Shown in pieces: positions 12,919-26,100 of a DNA stretch of 64,000 bases. Made by a program: the position numbers and the translations under genes. The notes under the pieces are model-generated. The model did not search any database. It saw nothing but the letters and a program-made list of their open reading frames with translations, and was not told the origin of the DNA. The stretch comes from Steromphala cineraria (lineage: Eukaryota > Mollusca > Gastropoda > Trochida > Trochidae). The stretch spans positions 25,406,171 through 25,470,170 of the forward strand of contig OU744724.1 in assembly GCA_916613615.1 (NCBI GenBank). The letters run 5' to 3'. The number at the start of each line of letters is the position of its first letter. Within the stretch, counting starts at the first letter, position 1.

Positions 12919-15900
12919 ATGTCTTCACCAAATCTGCCGTTCCCTGATCCTGAGAAAATATTCAGCTCATGGTGGCCTATAATTTTTGGAGTTATCTTTG
13001 GATTCTTATATGCGTTAAGGTAAAATGAATTGTTTTAAAATACTTATTATTCATTGTTCAGTTTTCGAGCACCTGCATGCATTGTGTTTGTGGAGTGGAA
13101 AAAAGTTTTGATTTGATCTTTGTTTCCTCTGAATTGATAGATTCAAAAGTTCACGAATTTAGTAATATTTTCAATTGTTAATAGAATATGCATGTATGAA
13201 CAACTCATGTGTGTTTTATAATTCAAATGATCATTTTTAATTTTAAAAAAACCACACAAATAATAATAGACTCCAACAATATTTACCAAAGTATAGAGTA
13301 AAACAGAAACTTACATAACATAATTGATTGAATATGTCTTCACATAGTGAAAATGTACATTTGATTAAGGAGTCAACCAACACTGAAACATGTAACATCA
13401 TTTTTCTGGCTGTTTTGCAGATATCTGCCTGGGTTGATGGCGGCTCTCTCCTCCCTTTAGATATAAAAAATTGTATCATAAAATCTAAAACTTGAAATCT
13501 TACTGAAAAATATAATTTGATGTCAATATACCAATTCAAATATTTTTTTTCAATACAGTAGGTTAGGAATTATAGAATAATATCATATGTTTATGTGCGA
13601 TATATTATTTTTCCAGACAATGGCTGCGTGGCCCCCAGTTTATAGAGGAGGTGAAGATGAAGGGGAAGACAGTTGTCATCACCGGGGGTAACTCAGGCAT
13701 TGGACTCGCTGAAGCGACATACTTGTTGAGAAGAGGTAAGGGCCTAAACGGCACAATTTTCATTCTGCTACATCAGCACATTGTATTCACAGAGCGTGAG
13801 CACTTGAAACATTGATATTGCTCATATACTTTATATAGCAAGATTTAAAAAAAATTAAGATTTGATATATAATACAACTGTTTTCAGCAGCTGCACTTGG
13901 CTACATTCGCTTGTAAGTGTTCCCAAAAGTTTGATCTTCCATTCGACAACAGTCTTATGTTACGGTATACGATTTTCAGGTGCAAAGGTAATCATTGCAT
14001 GCCGAAATGAAGCATCGGCTAAAGAGGCATCTGAAGAGATAAAGTTGACGGTGAAGAAGGAAGTAACCATCATGCATCTGGATCTTGCGTCCTTCAAATC
14101 AATTCGCGAATTTGTTGACCACCTCAAAAAAAGTATGTACTGTATAATAAAGATTTTCATTACTTTTGAAATTTGAAAATTTAGATTTTGATTGAAATTG
14201 AAAAAAAATTAATGAAATTATGAAACATTGTTTGCCCTTCAAATTCAACTTGTTAACAAGTGGTCCATATTAATAGCTTTAAACACCTCCCATAACTCAT
14301 AATTTGTTTATAAACTCAATCTCTTGTTTTTTTCGCAAGAAATTACAAGCTTAAAAATCCAGAAAATTTGCAATTGTGTCGTTGATTTGATTCTTTGTAT
14401 AAAAGAAAAAGCCATCATTCATTGCAAAACAAAAAAAACCCATCAAATTCAATCAAATATCACAGATGTTGTTTAGATTACAAATTGTGATTGTTATATT
14501 TATCCTAACCTATTTTCAAGCATAAGAAACCAAATAAAAATACAAAAACCTTGCCATGGAATCATAAAGTTTTTGGAAGGGTGAGGTCTAAAGCATTCCT
14601 ACTATCTTTTGCTAGTGGAAAACCCATTAGCTGAATCAGTCATATCCTGGCTCGGCGTACGAACATTACGCTAACTCCACTAATCTGTACCTCTGGGCTC
14701 AGAAGCTAGATTCGCTCGCGCGGTCCGACCTGGGATAAAACCAATCAAATCGTCTTGCCACCTTGATAAAATTTCAAAGAGAAAATGATTTGATTGGTTT
14801 TATCCCAGGTCGGACCGCGCGAGTGAATCTAACGTTCGTACCCTAAGACAGGATGTGAATCAGTAGGGTGTTAGACTCTCACCCAGAGGTCCAATCGGAA
14901 ATATTCTCAAGACCACCTTTTAAACAAAATGCCATCTGGTTACCTTACAGAAGAGGACAAGATTGATGTGCTGATCAACAATGCAGGAGTGATGATGTGT
15001 CCTCAGACTGAAACTGAGGACAAGTTTGAGATGCAGTTCGGGGTCAACTACCTAGGTAAAACATGTCTTATACACATACATACCTAAGGTGATCAGCTAA
15101 CGATGTCAATTTGGCAATTTTTTAGCCGCTATTGCAATAGTAAAAGTATCCAACATCTAAATAAGCCAAAAGGGTGGGAAAATTTCACAAGGACCCCCTC
15201 TATGATCAACATGGGTTACAAAATTAGGACCAAGCACTTATTAGAGACCTGGCGCTTATTTTCACAACTGCCAATGACCCCCTCCCGGCGCTTTTTAGAG
15301 ACCCTGCGCTTAAGAGAAAGAGGAAATATTGTATTCTGAAATTCCTTTAAAATCTATTTGGATCAACTATTCAGATAATACTATTGATTATGTCTTCCTT
15401 GGCAGGCCACTTCCTGTTGACAGAGCTATTGCTGGACTGGATGAAGTCTAACGGTGGTCGTATCGTGTTCACTAGTGCCGCGGCTAGTAATCTTGGCGAG
15501 ATAAACCTGAACGACATCAACTGTACTAACGGAGAATACAGTCCGGGACAGGCATATGCGCAGAGCAAACTTGCCGTAAATCTGTACACAATTCATCTTG
15601 CAAGGAGGCTTCAAGGTAAACCTTATATTTGCTTTGTTTCACTCACTAGTATAAGAATTGAAACAAAGTTTATAACAGAGGAAAAGATCTTTCCAAATAG
15701 AACAGTGCATTCTAAATGAATTTGTTTGAAATAAAATATTTTGCACTATTTTTGCAATTGTCCCCTTCAAATCTAACTTTGCAATTCATTCATTCATTCA
15801 AATTATTTAAGATGACTTTCAGTATTTGAATGCATATACTTTGTGAGCAAATGAATATTCATAAAATGATTATGTTACATGTGCACTCATAACTTTAGGT

Positions 15901-16976
15901 GCTACAAAGTAACCGAAAACACAAATCTGCTTTAGAGCAAGATTTTCAGATTAGACATGCTTTCTGTATTTTCCAGGTTGTTTATACCATCGTAGTATTT
16001 AAGCAAAGTAGGATATCTATAACATCTACTATTTTATAAACTCAACAACTCTGAAATAGAATTCAAGGACCAGTCGGTATATATATTAATTTAATTACAT
16101 TGACACTATATAACCAATTATTCAAATTCTCTAACATCTCAACAGACACGAAGGTGATCGTGAACGCCGCTAACCCTGGTATCGTGAACACTAACGGTCA
16201 CCGCCACCTCCCATTCAAGAACAACGGATTCCTGCGCTACAGTTTTGCACCAATCGTGTGGTTCTTCATGAAGTCAGCCAGTGACGGGGCTCAGTCCCCG
16301 CTCCTCCTCGCCTGCTCTACCACCATGGAGGGCGTGTCCGGGAAGCTTTACAAGTGAGTATATCAGGGTCTTCTTTCAAAGGTTTATTCAGTAAGAGATA
16401 TATGCCATTTTGATAGTGAGCAAATGTGACACTGATATAATTTGGGTCACATTTATATCTGTAATAGTATATTTTCTTGTACTTTTGAGGTTTTAACCAA
16501 CATTCTTAGAGTTGGACAACACCACTGGCAAGGAATGGTTGGCTATTGCTAAGCTGCTGGTATAGATATCATAACAGTTTCTGACAAAGGTGATCTCCTT
16601 TCAAGACAACCTTGAACAAGGTCAAATCATTGAACAAGGGCAGTAACTCATAACATAATAATGTAACACTTCTCATTTTCCAACTCCATCAAGGTATTGA
16701 TACCCTAAAGTCACACAGCAAATGTCTTATCCATAATGGCAGACAGAGCCCAAAACCAATATCCCTCCTCCCACTTAGAGGCAGAAGATAAGACTCCCTT
16801 TGTAAGTTTGAACCAATAGATTAGTGTGGTCACAACTGTCACATAATGATATTACTCTTTATTGTAGAGATTGTCAAGAAACTCCGTTCCAAGGCAGGGC
16901 AGTGGAAGAAGAACTTCAGGAGCAGCTTTATCAGGAGTCTATAAAGTGGACCGGACTCGATAAGAAAACTAAATAA
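12919..16976 (+). CDS. RDH-type short-chain dehydrogenase (SDR), 7 coding exons
   Basis: A second retinol-dehydrogenase-like SDR. Coding exons: 12919-13019, 13617-13735, 13980-14132, 14951-15055, 15406-15615, 16146-16353, 16868-16976. All introns are GT-AG with consistent phases; total 1005 nt, 334 aa. Residues 18-34 form a hydrophobic N-terminal segment after a proline-rich start, suggesting a membrane anchor. TGGNSGIG (56-63) is the dinucleotide-binding glycine motif, ACRN follows beta-strand 2, NNAG is at 134-137, and S183, Y210 and K214 complete the catalytic site. Middle exons match those of the neighbouring RDH13-like gene in length (119, 153 against 156, 105, 210, 208), showing common origin. 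Closest families are RDH11-14; substrate cannot be read from sequence. The C-terminal tail (KDCQETP...DKKTK) is lineage-specific. Confidence 0.88.
14655..14850. repeat. Near-perfect 44-bp inverted repeat in an SDR intron
   Basis: 14708-14751 and 14787-14830 are almost exact reverse complements (containing CGCGCGGTCCGACCTGGGAT), separated by a 35-base loop. Shorter matching sequences around GTACGAAC flank both arms, so the original fold-back was longer and has a small interruption on the left. It lies in intron 3 of the plus-strand SDR gene. A diverged relative may be present at 45044-45290. Confidence 0.75.
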
Positions 16977-17351
16977 TCTCACTGACAATATCACTCCTTT
17001 AGGTATCATGTGTAATCATGTATGAAATCAGTGTATGAAATAAGGTCTACCGTAATTGGAAGACACAATCTGGTTAATTTTACTTATGGCTAGAAACCAA
17101 TTTTAGGTCTTTCTTAATGTTCCATGAAAAGGGACCATGCTACACTTTTGGGCTGGCTTCTGTTCAAGCTTTTGTTCCGACATTAGTACGAGAGGCTATT
17201 CAATAGTACTGCAATGAAAGAAACTTGAGTCTTATTAAGAAATGATCATTTTGTCTTTTGAACGACAGTAAACTATCATGAGTGGTATAAATAAAAGAAG
17301 GGAAAAATAGTGTATTTGATAGTTAGATATGACCTCTACATTGATATATTT

Positions 17352-17404
17352 ACTATTCCTAAAAGGGAATACAATATTCCTAAAAGGGAATACAATATTC
17401 CTTA
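17352..17404. repeat. 21-bp palindromic tandem repeat
   Basis: The unit ATTCCTAAAAGGGAATACAAT is repeated a little over twice. Each unit contains an inverted ATTCC/GGAAT pair, so it can pair with itself. Confidence 0.7.
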
Positions 17405-17984
17405 GTGATAATAGATGAAACTTTTTAGAGAAAATCGAATTTGTCAATATCAAACCAGCTTTTTCATCCTTGAATGAACTCAATGCAAGTTGATCTTACC
17501 ATTTGTGAAAGCTTAAATGTAGCTCTGATATCATACATGAATAGTTTCATAGTTTTCAGTTTTCAACTTGTGTCCTTCAGGGGTAGATTCATGGTCCCAC
17601 AGGTAGAGTTAGTAGATATTAGTAGATAGATAGAACAATTGTACTGCAATAGGTGGTTTGTTGTAATAAATTGGCGCCAAAACTTTATCATTTTATTTTT
17701 AGCAGATATTTTTATCATATATTTATAGAAAATATGGAATGTACGGAAATGTGATAATTCATTATGAGTGAAAGTGCATAAATGTTGTTTCATTGCTTTC
17801 ATTTTAAATGATTTCAACATCTCTTCTTGTAATATTTGTCATCAGTTTCCATTTCAAAGAACATCCGCTAAGAAACACATCATTGTACTAAAACATTTAC
17901 CCGGTATTCCTCTCAAAAGAATGTTTTGTAATAAGCTTAAAGCAATGATGTTTGTATCTTGTCCATGTCATGTTTTCATGACAT

Positions 17985-18160
17985 CTTGATATGTAAGTTG
18001 TATCTTGCAAGTAGTATCCTGTATGTTGAATATTGCAAGTTATATGTTGCAAGTTTATCCTGAAAGTTGTATCTTGCAAGTTGTATCTTGGAGGTTGTAT
18101 CTTGCAAGTTGTATCTTGGAGGTTGTATCTTGCAAGTTGTATCTTGTAAGTTGAATTGGA
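17985..18160. repeat. Minisatellite of TTGTATCTTGCAAG units
   Basis: A run of 14-bp units alternating TTGTATCTTGCAAG and TTGTATCTTGGAGG, with degenerate copies at the left edge. Apparent open frames on the minus strand are translations of this repeat and were not called as genes. Confidence 0.8.
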
Positions 18161-18842
18161 TTCCAGTACAAAGCACTGCAGTCCTTGAAGAATACTCAAT
18201 AATGGAGTTGGCATTATTTGCTTGAAAAAAATATTTTGTACATTTGGTTTTGAGACTATTATCATACACATGCTATTCAGATTTTGTACACTTCTCATTG
18301 TTCAAATTTTCTTCATGCACAAGTTTTTTCTGTCAGTTGTTTTGGGATAATGTTTTTCAATTTGTTACAATTTTCATGCATTCCTACATCCTATAACAAA
18401 GACCCATACCATTGAAACAAACCTTTTAAAACAAAATTTACTTTTGAGCTGCTAACATTTAAAGTTGTTGATAATGATAATAACTACTTGAATGTTCCTT
18501 GAGTTCTTTTGAGTAGTATTTAATAACCCTGTTGATTATGTATTTAATTTCTGCCAAAGTTGTTAGCAGGAGATATTTTAAGTACCAGCTTTGAGAGTCT
18601 TAGTTTACAAGCATTCTCGTATTTAAAACAGGAAATATGGTATATCAGATAGACATATATTTTGCTTGGCAGGACCAAACATCATCCCATCTTGCCTTTT
18701 GAATGGTTGTATTTTAAGGTTGTATATTTATATTTCTCATGCAACTGTTTAATGGTTGTTCATATCACTTAGATATAATCAGATTTTCATTCATGATGTT
18801 AAATTTTTGTATGAATCATTCAATTGGGAAAGATATGGTTTT

Positions 18843-21055
18843 TAGCTCACCTTTACAAAGTAAATGTGAGCTTATGTCATGGCGCTTCGTCCGTCGTCCG
18901 TCTGTCCGTCCGTCTGTCCGTCTGTCCGTCCGTCCGTCTGTCCGTCCGTAAACTTTCACGAAAAAGACTACTCCTCCTAAACGAATTCAGATATCATTCT
19001 GAAATTGTAGTATGGTATACCCATGGTGATTCCCCACAGAAAGGTAGACGTTTCAGTTTTGAGAATCCAAGATGGCCGCCATGACAGCCATATTGAATTT
19101 TCAATTAGATTTCATGAAAAAGACTACTCCTTCTAAATGAATACAGATATCATTCTGAAATTGTAGTATGTTATACCCATGGTGATTCCTCACAGAAAGG
19201 TAGACGTTTCAGTTTTGAGAATCCAAGATGGCCGCCATGACAGCCATATTGAATTTTCAATTAGATTTCATGAAAAAGACTACTCCTTCTAAACGAATAC
19301 AGATATCATTCTGAAATTGTATTATGTTATACCCATGGTGATTCCTCACAGAAAGGTAGACGTTTCAGTTTTGAGAATCCAAGATGGCGGCCATGACAGC
19401 CATATTGAATTTTCAATTAGATTTCATGAAAAAGACTACTCCTTCTAAACGAATACAGATATCATTCTGAAATTGTAGTATGTTATACCTATGGTGATTC
19501 CGCACAGAAAGGTAGACGTTAAAGTTTTGAGAATCCAATATGGCCGCCATGGCAGCCATATTGAATTTTAAATTAGATTTCATGACAAAGACTATTTCGC
19601 CTAAACCAATCTAGATATCATTTTTATATTGTAGTATGTTATACCTATAGTGATTCCGCACAGAAAGGTAGATGTTTCAGTTTTGAGAATCCAAGATGGC
19701 CGCAATAGCAGCCATATTGACTTTTCAGCTGCAGATGACACATCATTATTATTAAATTTTAAGCTTTCATCAAGTGATCACTGGCACCATATAAATTCTC
19801 TAATTTGAACTTACTAATCATAATATTATCTTTAATATGGAATATTTAAGATTGTCGTGCAAGTTGTTCTATATTTTTAAGTGTTTCTAAAAAAAATTAA
19901 GATGAAAGACAAACATAATTGATTAATTTGTTTAAAATGTTTATGGCAACTAGCTGCAAAAACCAAATCACATTAAACATGTTAAATTTTAAACAATGGT
20001 ATCTCCCTTATATTCCTTTAAATAACACACATAAGGGGTCAACCAGAGTTCAGATATTCCACTATCCTGTCTAATACACATCCCAAGGCAGGCTGCTAGC
20101 ATCACAGTGGCAGCTGCTAGTCTGTTGCATAATCAACCTGACCCAATTGATATGGTAGAGCATTATGCTATATGGTCATGGCCCATGTGTATGCAATAAA
20201 AGTTATTGACTTGTATTCTCATGACAGTGATATGTTCTTTCTAAGAATAACAACTTACACAAAACTTGTCTACAATAAGCTTTGTGTTTAGCAATCTACA
20301 TGATAAGTTGATGTGGAATAAATATGCAGATGAAAATCGAAAAGGGTTTAGTAAGAAAAGTAAGGAAATTTGATTTGTCATATCTCTCTGTTGATTTGAC
20401 AATGCAAAAATGTTTACCATTATAGTACTGTATGAGTGTTAAATAAATTGATACTTTAATGAAAGACATCTCATGGTCACTTGACATGTAAATATTATGT
20501 GAACAAAATAAACGTGTCTTATGCATTGCTGTGTTTAAGACTTTCCTCTCAATCAGTCATTCATTTTCCTTGAAAAATCTGTACTTTTGGGATTCTCAAT
20601 ATCCATCAGTGAAATAATCTTGAAATCATATTAATGATTCACTACAAAACAAATGTAAGTGCCCACCATCCTGTAAGTAATGAATGACATTTAAATGGAT
20701 ACACCTAAACCAATCAAGATATCATTTATATCATAATGAAATTAATACGGATGCCCAAATAAAAGTAGCATTTTGAAGATTAAAAAGTACAAGATGGTCA
20801 CCAATTCAGCCATAGATATACAAAAAAGTTATACAAAAACCTACTGCTTGTTAACTTATCATGATTATATCATTCGTGTATTAATGTTTGTTCAAGCTCT
20901 AGTCGTTTCCAAAAGAAGACTAGTATTTTAAAAGATAAAAAAATCATGATGGCAGCCATAATCAATTATATAAAAGATGGTTACATGTATAATTAAACCA
21001 TTTTACCACATCATTCATTTTAAGGTGAGCTTCTGTACCCTCGGTACTTTTATTT
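18843..21055 (+). mobile_element. Hairpin-ended, minisatellite-bearing nonautonomous element, copy 1
   Basis: The left end AGCTCACCTTTAC, three bases, GTAAATGTGAGCT is a self-complementary hairpin. A TCCGTC/TCTGTC run follows, then five copies of a 156-bp repeat (18950-19735), then a unique 1.3 kb arm. The right end carries AAGGTGAGCT (inverted match to the left end) and a small hairpin GTACCctcGGTAC. There is no coding capacity. A second copy lies at 27664-31405. Terminal hairpins plus a core of tandem repeats resemble the molluscan 'pearl' elements and Helentron-associated (HINE) elements; that class assignment is inferred. Confidence 0.75.
18950..19735 (+). repeat. 156-bp tandem repeat, five units
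   Basis: The landmark GCCATATTGAATTTT recurs at 19087, 19243, 19399, 19554 and 19711, spacing 155-157. Each unit carries AAGATGGCCGCC or the variant AAGATGGCGGCC, which resembles a YY1 recognition site. It forms the core of the hairpin-ended element; the second copy of that element has about three of the same units. Confidence 0.9.
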
Positions 21056-22009
21056 TAATTACCCTTGAAACAAGATATATTTCGAGTAGTGATCATAATG
21101 CATTTAAAAATTGTAACTTAAAAATGTTTTTGAGGGAAAATTTTTTTTACATTTGATATTGATGATCCCTGTTAAGATCTGATATTCATTTACTTCATTC
21201 AGACCTGATGCTAAAACAGTTATGCAGCTTTATTCATTTTCAATAAAATGGTTTGTAAGAATTCTTGTTGGTCTTTTTTATTGAAATACTTCATATGGGA
21301 GGTTACAAGTTAGTACACACAATTGCCTGAGACGTATAGTAAGTAAGAGGTATATTTTCACATTTTCAAATCCCATCAAGGTAGAAATTATAACATGCTA
21401 AATTGAGTTTTTCTATTTTTTGAAACTTGAGACTGTATTTGTGATGATCTGACTTCGGTCAAGAGAATCACAATAACCTTCATTGTCAGTATGCTTTATG
21501 GTACAGTGTTTACTTGCTGAAAGATCGTTTGACCAAGGATAATTACATGACAAGGATTTTTGCCTTTTCATTCTTATCCTCGTACCAATCAAAAGCCTAT
21601 CAATGACTGATACGAAACATAATTAAAGGCATGAAAACATAGTCATCAAAAGTCTTTCAAACTCCCATCAAGGTATCAAAGGGGCAGTAGCACGTTTTTC
21701 ATGGGAATATAAGGTGATGTCAGGAAATGAAAATAAATGGTTCCAATTGAAAGTCAATGTATTAAAAGTAAAGGAAACAGTAACAGTACATGTGTAGCAT
21801 ATTAATACATTACAGATTTTATAAGGAAGATATTTTCAACTAATTGATAATGAGAGTCACGGCCCATCGTGCTTACATCGATGCCACTCCCTTATCAATC
21901 AGTCTCATAGTAATTGGTATTAATTAATTGCAATCAATGCTTAATTGAAAGGAATTGGTTATTGTTCTTTAGTTACTGATATTGTGATTGTTTATTCAAT
22001 TTCAATTGT
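21056..22009. other. Spacer between two elements, with a truncated GGGGCAGTAGCACG MITE
   Basis: No gene seen. 21676-21770 matches one end (inverted) of the MITE at 61561-61915, including GGGGCAGTAGCACGTTTTT and the GGTGATGTCAGGAAATGAAA stretch, but the opposite terminus is missing. Confidence 0.6.
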
Positions 22010-22024
22010 TACCCAGCAGGCACA

Positions 22025-22350
22025 CGACGTCGAATCGACGTTGGATTATAGTTTAGATGTGGTCGCGACGTCGTTCAACTTAAAATAGACGTTGTTTCAA
22101 CGTCAGTAATTTCGACGTCGATAAAGACAACGTTGCTTCGACGTTGTTAATTTCGACGTTGATTTAACGACGTTGTTACAACGTCGGTATTTTCGACGTC
22201 GATAATAACGACGTTGCCCCGACGTCGGTAATTTCGACGTTGACTGAACAACGTTGTTTCAACGTCGGTTATTTCGGTTAAGGTGGCGTTCTTTCGACGT
22301 CGAGAAAATCAAGATACACAACGTCGCTTCAACGTTTCTATTTCCGACGT
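22025..22350. repeat. Left subterminal array of ACGT palindromes
   Basis: Repeated words GACGTTGTTTCAACGTC, TTTCGACGTCGATAA and variants, built on GACGTC and AACGTT cores with a spacing of roughly 25-55 bases. A matching array in the same style lies at the other end of the element. Confidence 0.85.
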
Positions 22351-23034
22351 CTATGTATTTGAGATTTATGTTGATAAATGACCTTACGTTGTTCCGATTT
22401 TACAACCTACGAATTATATCAGATGAAAGCACGTCTGTCTCTTGTGAAACTAAAGATTTTCGTTTGTTAGTTGATCATTCATTAAAAACGCGAATAAGTG
22501 TCTGTTAAAATTGTGTGATATTCGCCTTTAAACTTGTAAAGAGCGCCCCGTTATGAAAGGACTAACTAAATTACTGTTAGTAACAACTAGCAGATTGCGC
22601 GACAAGAAAGGCATTTTTTCTAGGATATCGTATAGAAAATAATTCTAGAGTTGTTTTCCTTTATAAAGTTTAACCTTTTCCATTCCTTTTATAATAAAGC
22701 TTTTTCGAATTACCAATAAAATGTATAGATATGAAATCAGTAAAAAAAGTACACTTTAAAAGTCATTTTCAAATATAGTTACATAAATTTATGTAAAACA
22801 GTCATTAATCTATCAATGAATAAATAAATAAAAATACCGTTTTAAAAGCATTGTATCGTGAATAGGCTAGCACTTGAAAATTCAGGAACAAATTCGTGAT
22901 CACTTTATTCATAAACAATATTTGCCGATAATTTGTTTCCCTAAACGGCGTATGAACTGAAAAAAAGTCATTTTTCTTATATTCCCGACGTTACTTTGTT
23001 CGCCAACAAGCATACCACATTTTCGCGCCAGCAC

Positions 23035-23075
23035 AAATGCTGATGACGTCATAGTTTCAACTATTACGTCACAAT
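23035..23075 (+). promoter_or_regulatory. Two CRE-like sites upstream of a candidate first exon
   Basis: The palindrome TGACGTCA (23044-23051) and the variant TTACGTCA (23064-23071) lie about 120-145 bases before an ATG followed immediately by a GTAAGT donor. CREB/ATF-type factors bind such palindromes in animals. Whether they are used here is inference. Confidence 0.35.
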
Positions 23076-23188
23076 CTTAGTACTTGCGTCGCCATGTTTG
23101 TCGGTCGATGTAAGGGGAAATCAACGTCCTGTTAGATGTTCTATCGGATCACGATTCGGGTGCACTGACATCGCTCTACTATTTTGAA

Positions 23189-26100
23189 ATGGTAAGTATT
23201 TCCCTTGATCTATTAAACTTTCCATCATTGAGTTTCAATTACTAGACACGTCAAAATTTGAACGCATCTCGTTGACTTCTGTTGGCCTACAGTAGGCCTA
23301 GTGCCAAGGCAACTGTAGATCTAGTACGATTATATATTATTATAGCACTAATATTAAACTATTATTTGAAAAATAGCAGTTGTTTAATTAGTTAAGTGAG
23401 TCACGATGATAAAAGAAAGTCATAGGTTCAAAACTTCTGCTGCCATTCAACTTGTGTCCGCAACATTGTTGAACTCCGTACAGTGTTGTGGCATAGCATA
23501 AAGAACTTGATACCGTAACCGGTGTTGCACGGAGCTCGTAAAGTATTCGATCAGCTGTTTAGGAGTTCATTTGGTTCAGAGAGTTCACTGTACGTGTACA
23601 GTTTCGTTGTTGTTTTTGATTAATAATTGTCTACTCTGAGCATCAGCTTGAATGAAACAGCAGTTGAATTGTTATCATAGAGTGGTAATGAGTGCATCAT
23701 AATCAGCGTTGTCCCGTATTATTTTTGTAGGAAAAAGATCATGAACAGGGTTGTGTTTAAACCGGGTAGATTGACAATCATCTCATTTTAAAACTATATA
23801 ATTTTGATCAATTATTTGAATGACTCCGTCACTTGAACTATGATCACGTCATAGAAAGATATGGCTACTTACGTTTAATACGTTAGGGTTGTTGTAATAG
23901 TGTTGTTCCCAATTGGGTCATTCTACAGAAAATGGCAATTTTAACTTTTGTTCTGATGAAAAATTCATTTGCCAATTTTTGGTTGATTTGTTCATCATGT
24001 GAACTATATTGTATTTTATTATGGGTATATTACACCAGCAGAGCAGTTTCAACAAGATTTTCACATAAAATATGTTTTAATATGTTTTAACTTCCAATCA
24101 AATGTCACTACCGCAACGAAAATAAAAATGCTTCTTTTGGAAAATGTTTTCAAGTTTTGTTATAAAAACTGGTATGAAATGACAAGTTTTGTTCAATGTC
24201 ATAAGAATTCACTGTTACTGATTATATTTTTCGTATAAAGTGTCATTACTTGTAATTGTTTCGATTCGTAAATGAATTTTGGAAATATTTAGCAATACTG
24301 TCAACAGAATTACTATGGCCGCAAAAGGTGCCTTGTTAGAATAATTGCCAGTTTTAAATAAACAATAAATCCTATTTACCTTTGCATATGTTTAAATGAA
24401 ACAAAAGAAAGAATTGTTGATAATATTTTTGATAATTTGTAACGTTTTGGTAGTGACATTGGCGTTGTGGTAGTGACATGTCGTTTTGGTAGAAAGATAA
24501 AAAGATACAGCAATCCTAGAATACTTAAACATGGTTTGTTTTTTCATTATCAAATTATTACAAGACATAAAGAAAAGATACAAGTAGTTAGATTGTAATT
24601 AATTAAATTTTTCCAACAACAATTACATCAACTTATTTTAATCTAATGTAAGTGCCATTTTGTCACAAACACACATTTCTGCTAGAGAAAGTAACTTAAA
24701 ATTAATTTTTTCTTAGAAACATTTTGATATATTTCAACACATTTGAGCTTTCGTGCCACTTGATTAAGAAATATCGCATGCCTCTATACATTTTATGTAC
24801 ATTATTTTTTTTACTTTTCAATGTAGGTATCATTTAACTTTATAATTTTTTTAAATTCATTGAAATATTTTTATCAAAGTATCAACAAATATTCCCCCTG
24901 TTCTTGCCAACTATATTATTAAACTTTCATCCAAAGAAAAACATAAAACAAAGTGAAAATATTGTCAAAAATCTTTTTTTTTTGCGTCGTTGCGGTAATG
25001 ACCGTTGCGGTAGTGACATCATGTTTCAATTTTAAAGACTTTTCAGTGAAGTCATGCTATCATTTTCTCAAAACTCCATTACAAGATACTTTGTAGCATT
25101 AATTTCATTACAATGTTTTATTTGTTGCATTCTTCATAGGATTATAGCAGATATTGCATGTGTGGTAGTGACATCTGTCATCACCGCAACAGCAGTTTAT
25201 GTTGCGGTAGTGACAGGTTTGTTGCGGTGGTGACTGTTGCGGTAATGACATTTCTGTTAAAAATCAAGTCTCTTCATCTTATATACACTAATAAGTAACT
25301 TTCGATATCATTTTGCAAGAATTATCTAAACTGATAAGATTTCAAAGATGTACTCAGTTGTTTCGTTGAAGATTTACAGTCGATAAATGCGTTGTGGTAG
25401 TGACATGTAATTAAATCACCCCCTTAAAATGATAAGAGGGATTTGACATTTTCCCTCAATGCAAGGATATATGATAAACCTCTTTTGAGCACATGACAAA
25501 CAATGACGCCATCTAGTGGAACCTGATTAGATGGTTTCAAGGGAGATTATCAATATTTTTTCATTGCAAATATTTGTGTCTGTTGCGGTAGTGACAATAA
25601 TGTCATGGACACCTTTTAAATCAAATTTTTTTTATATCTTTCTTTCAATCATTATCTGAATTGGGACACAAGGGCTACATTAAAGCATATACTTTGATAA
25701 TAACACGTAGGTTCATAAAAATTATCAATTTTAAGATGTGCACATTTAAAAAGGATAGATCAATTGAGATTGGGACATGCTGAATTAAGATGTTTCCTTT
25801 GGATTCATCTTGAAGTTTAAGAAATTCAGCAAAATTTTCATAATTTGTTGTTAAACATAATTAATATTGGATTATTATTCCTTTATATAACATAATATTT
25901 TATTAAATTATCACATGAAATAAAACTCTTAAGCACTATATCAGTCGGGACACTGGATTGCCATTTTCTGTAGAATGACCCAATTGCGTCATATTCATGA
26001 ACGACATCAAATATTCACATATCATACTATTTGGACATTTATACATGTACATGTAGGCCTACAGTATTGATGTAATTGGTATTCAATAATAATAACTGAA

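Larger units (their letters stand above)
16977..18842. other. Intergenic region after the second SDR gene, no gene recognised
   Basis: AT-rich sequence carrying the presumed 3' UTR of the SDR gene. It contains two small tandem arrays listed separately. No further coding exon was identified. Confidence 0.5.

Noticed and set aside
17897..18298. Minus-strand frames reading ARYNLQDTT repeats
   Set aside because: Pure translation of the 14-bp minisatellite in two overlapping frames.
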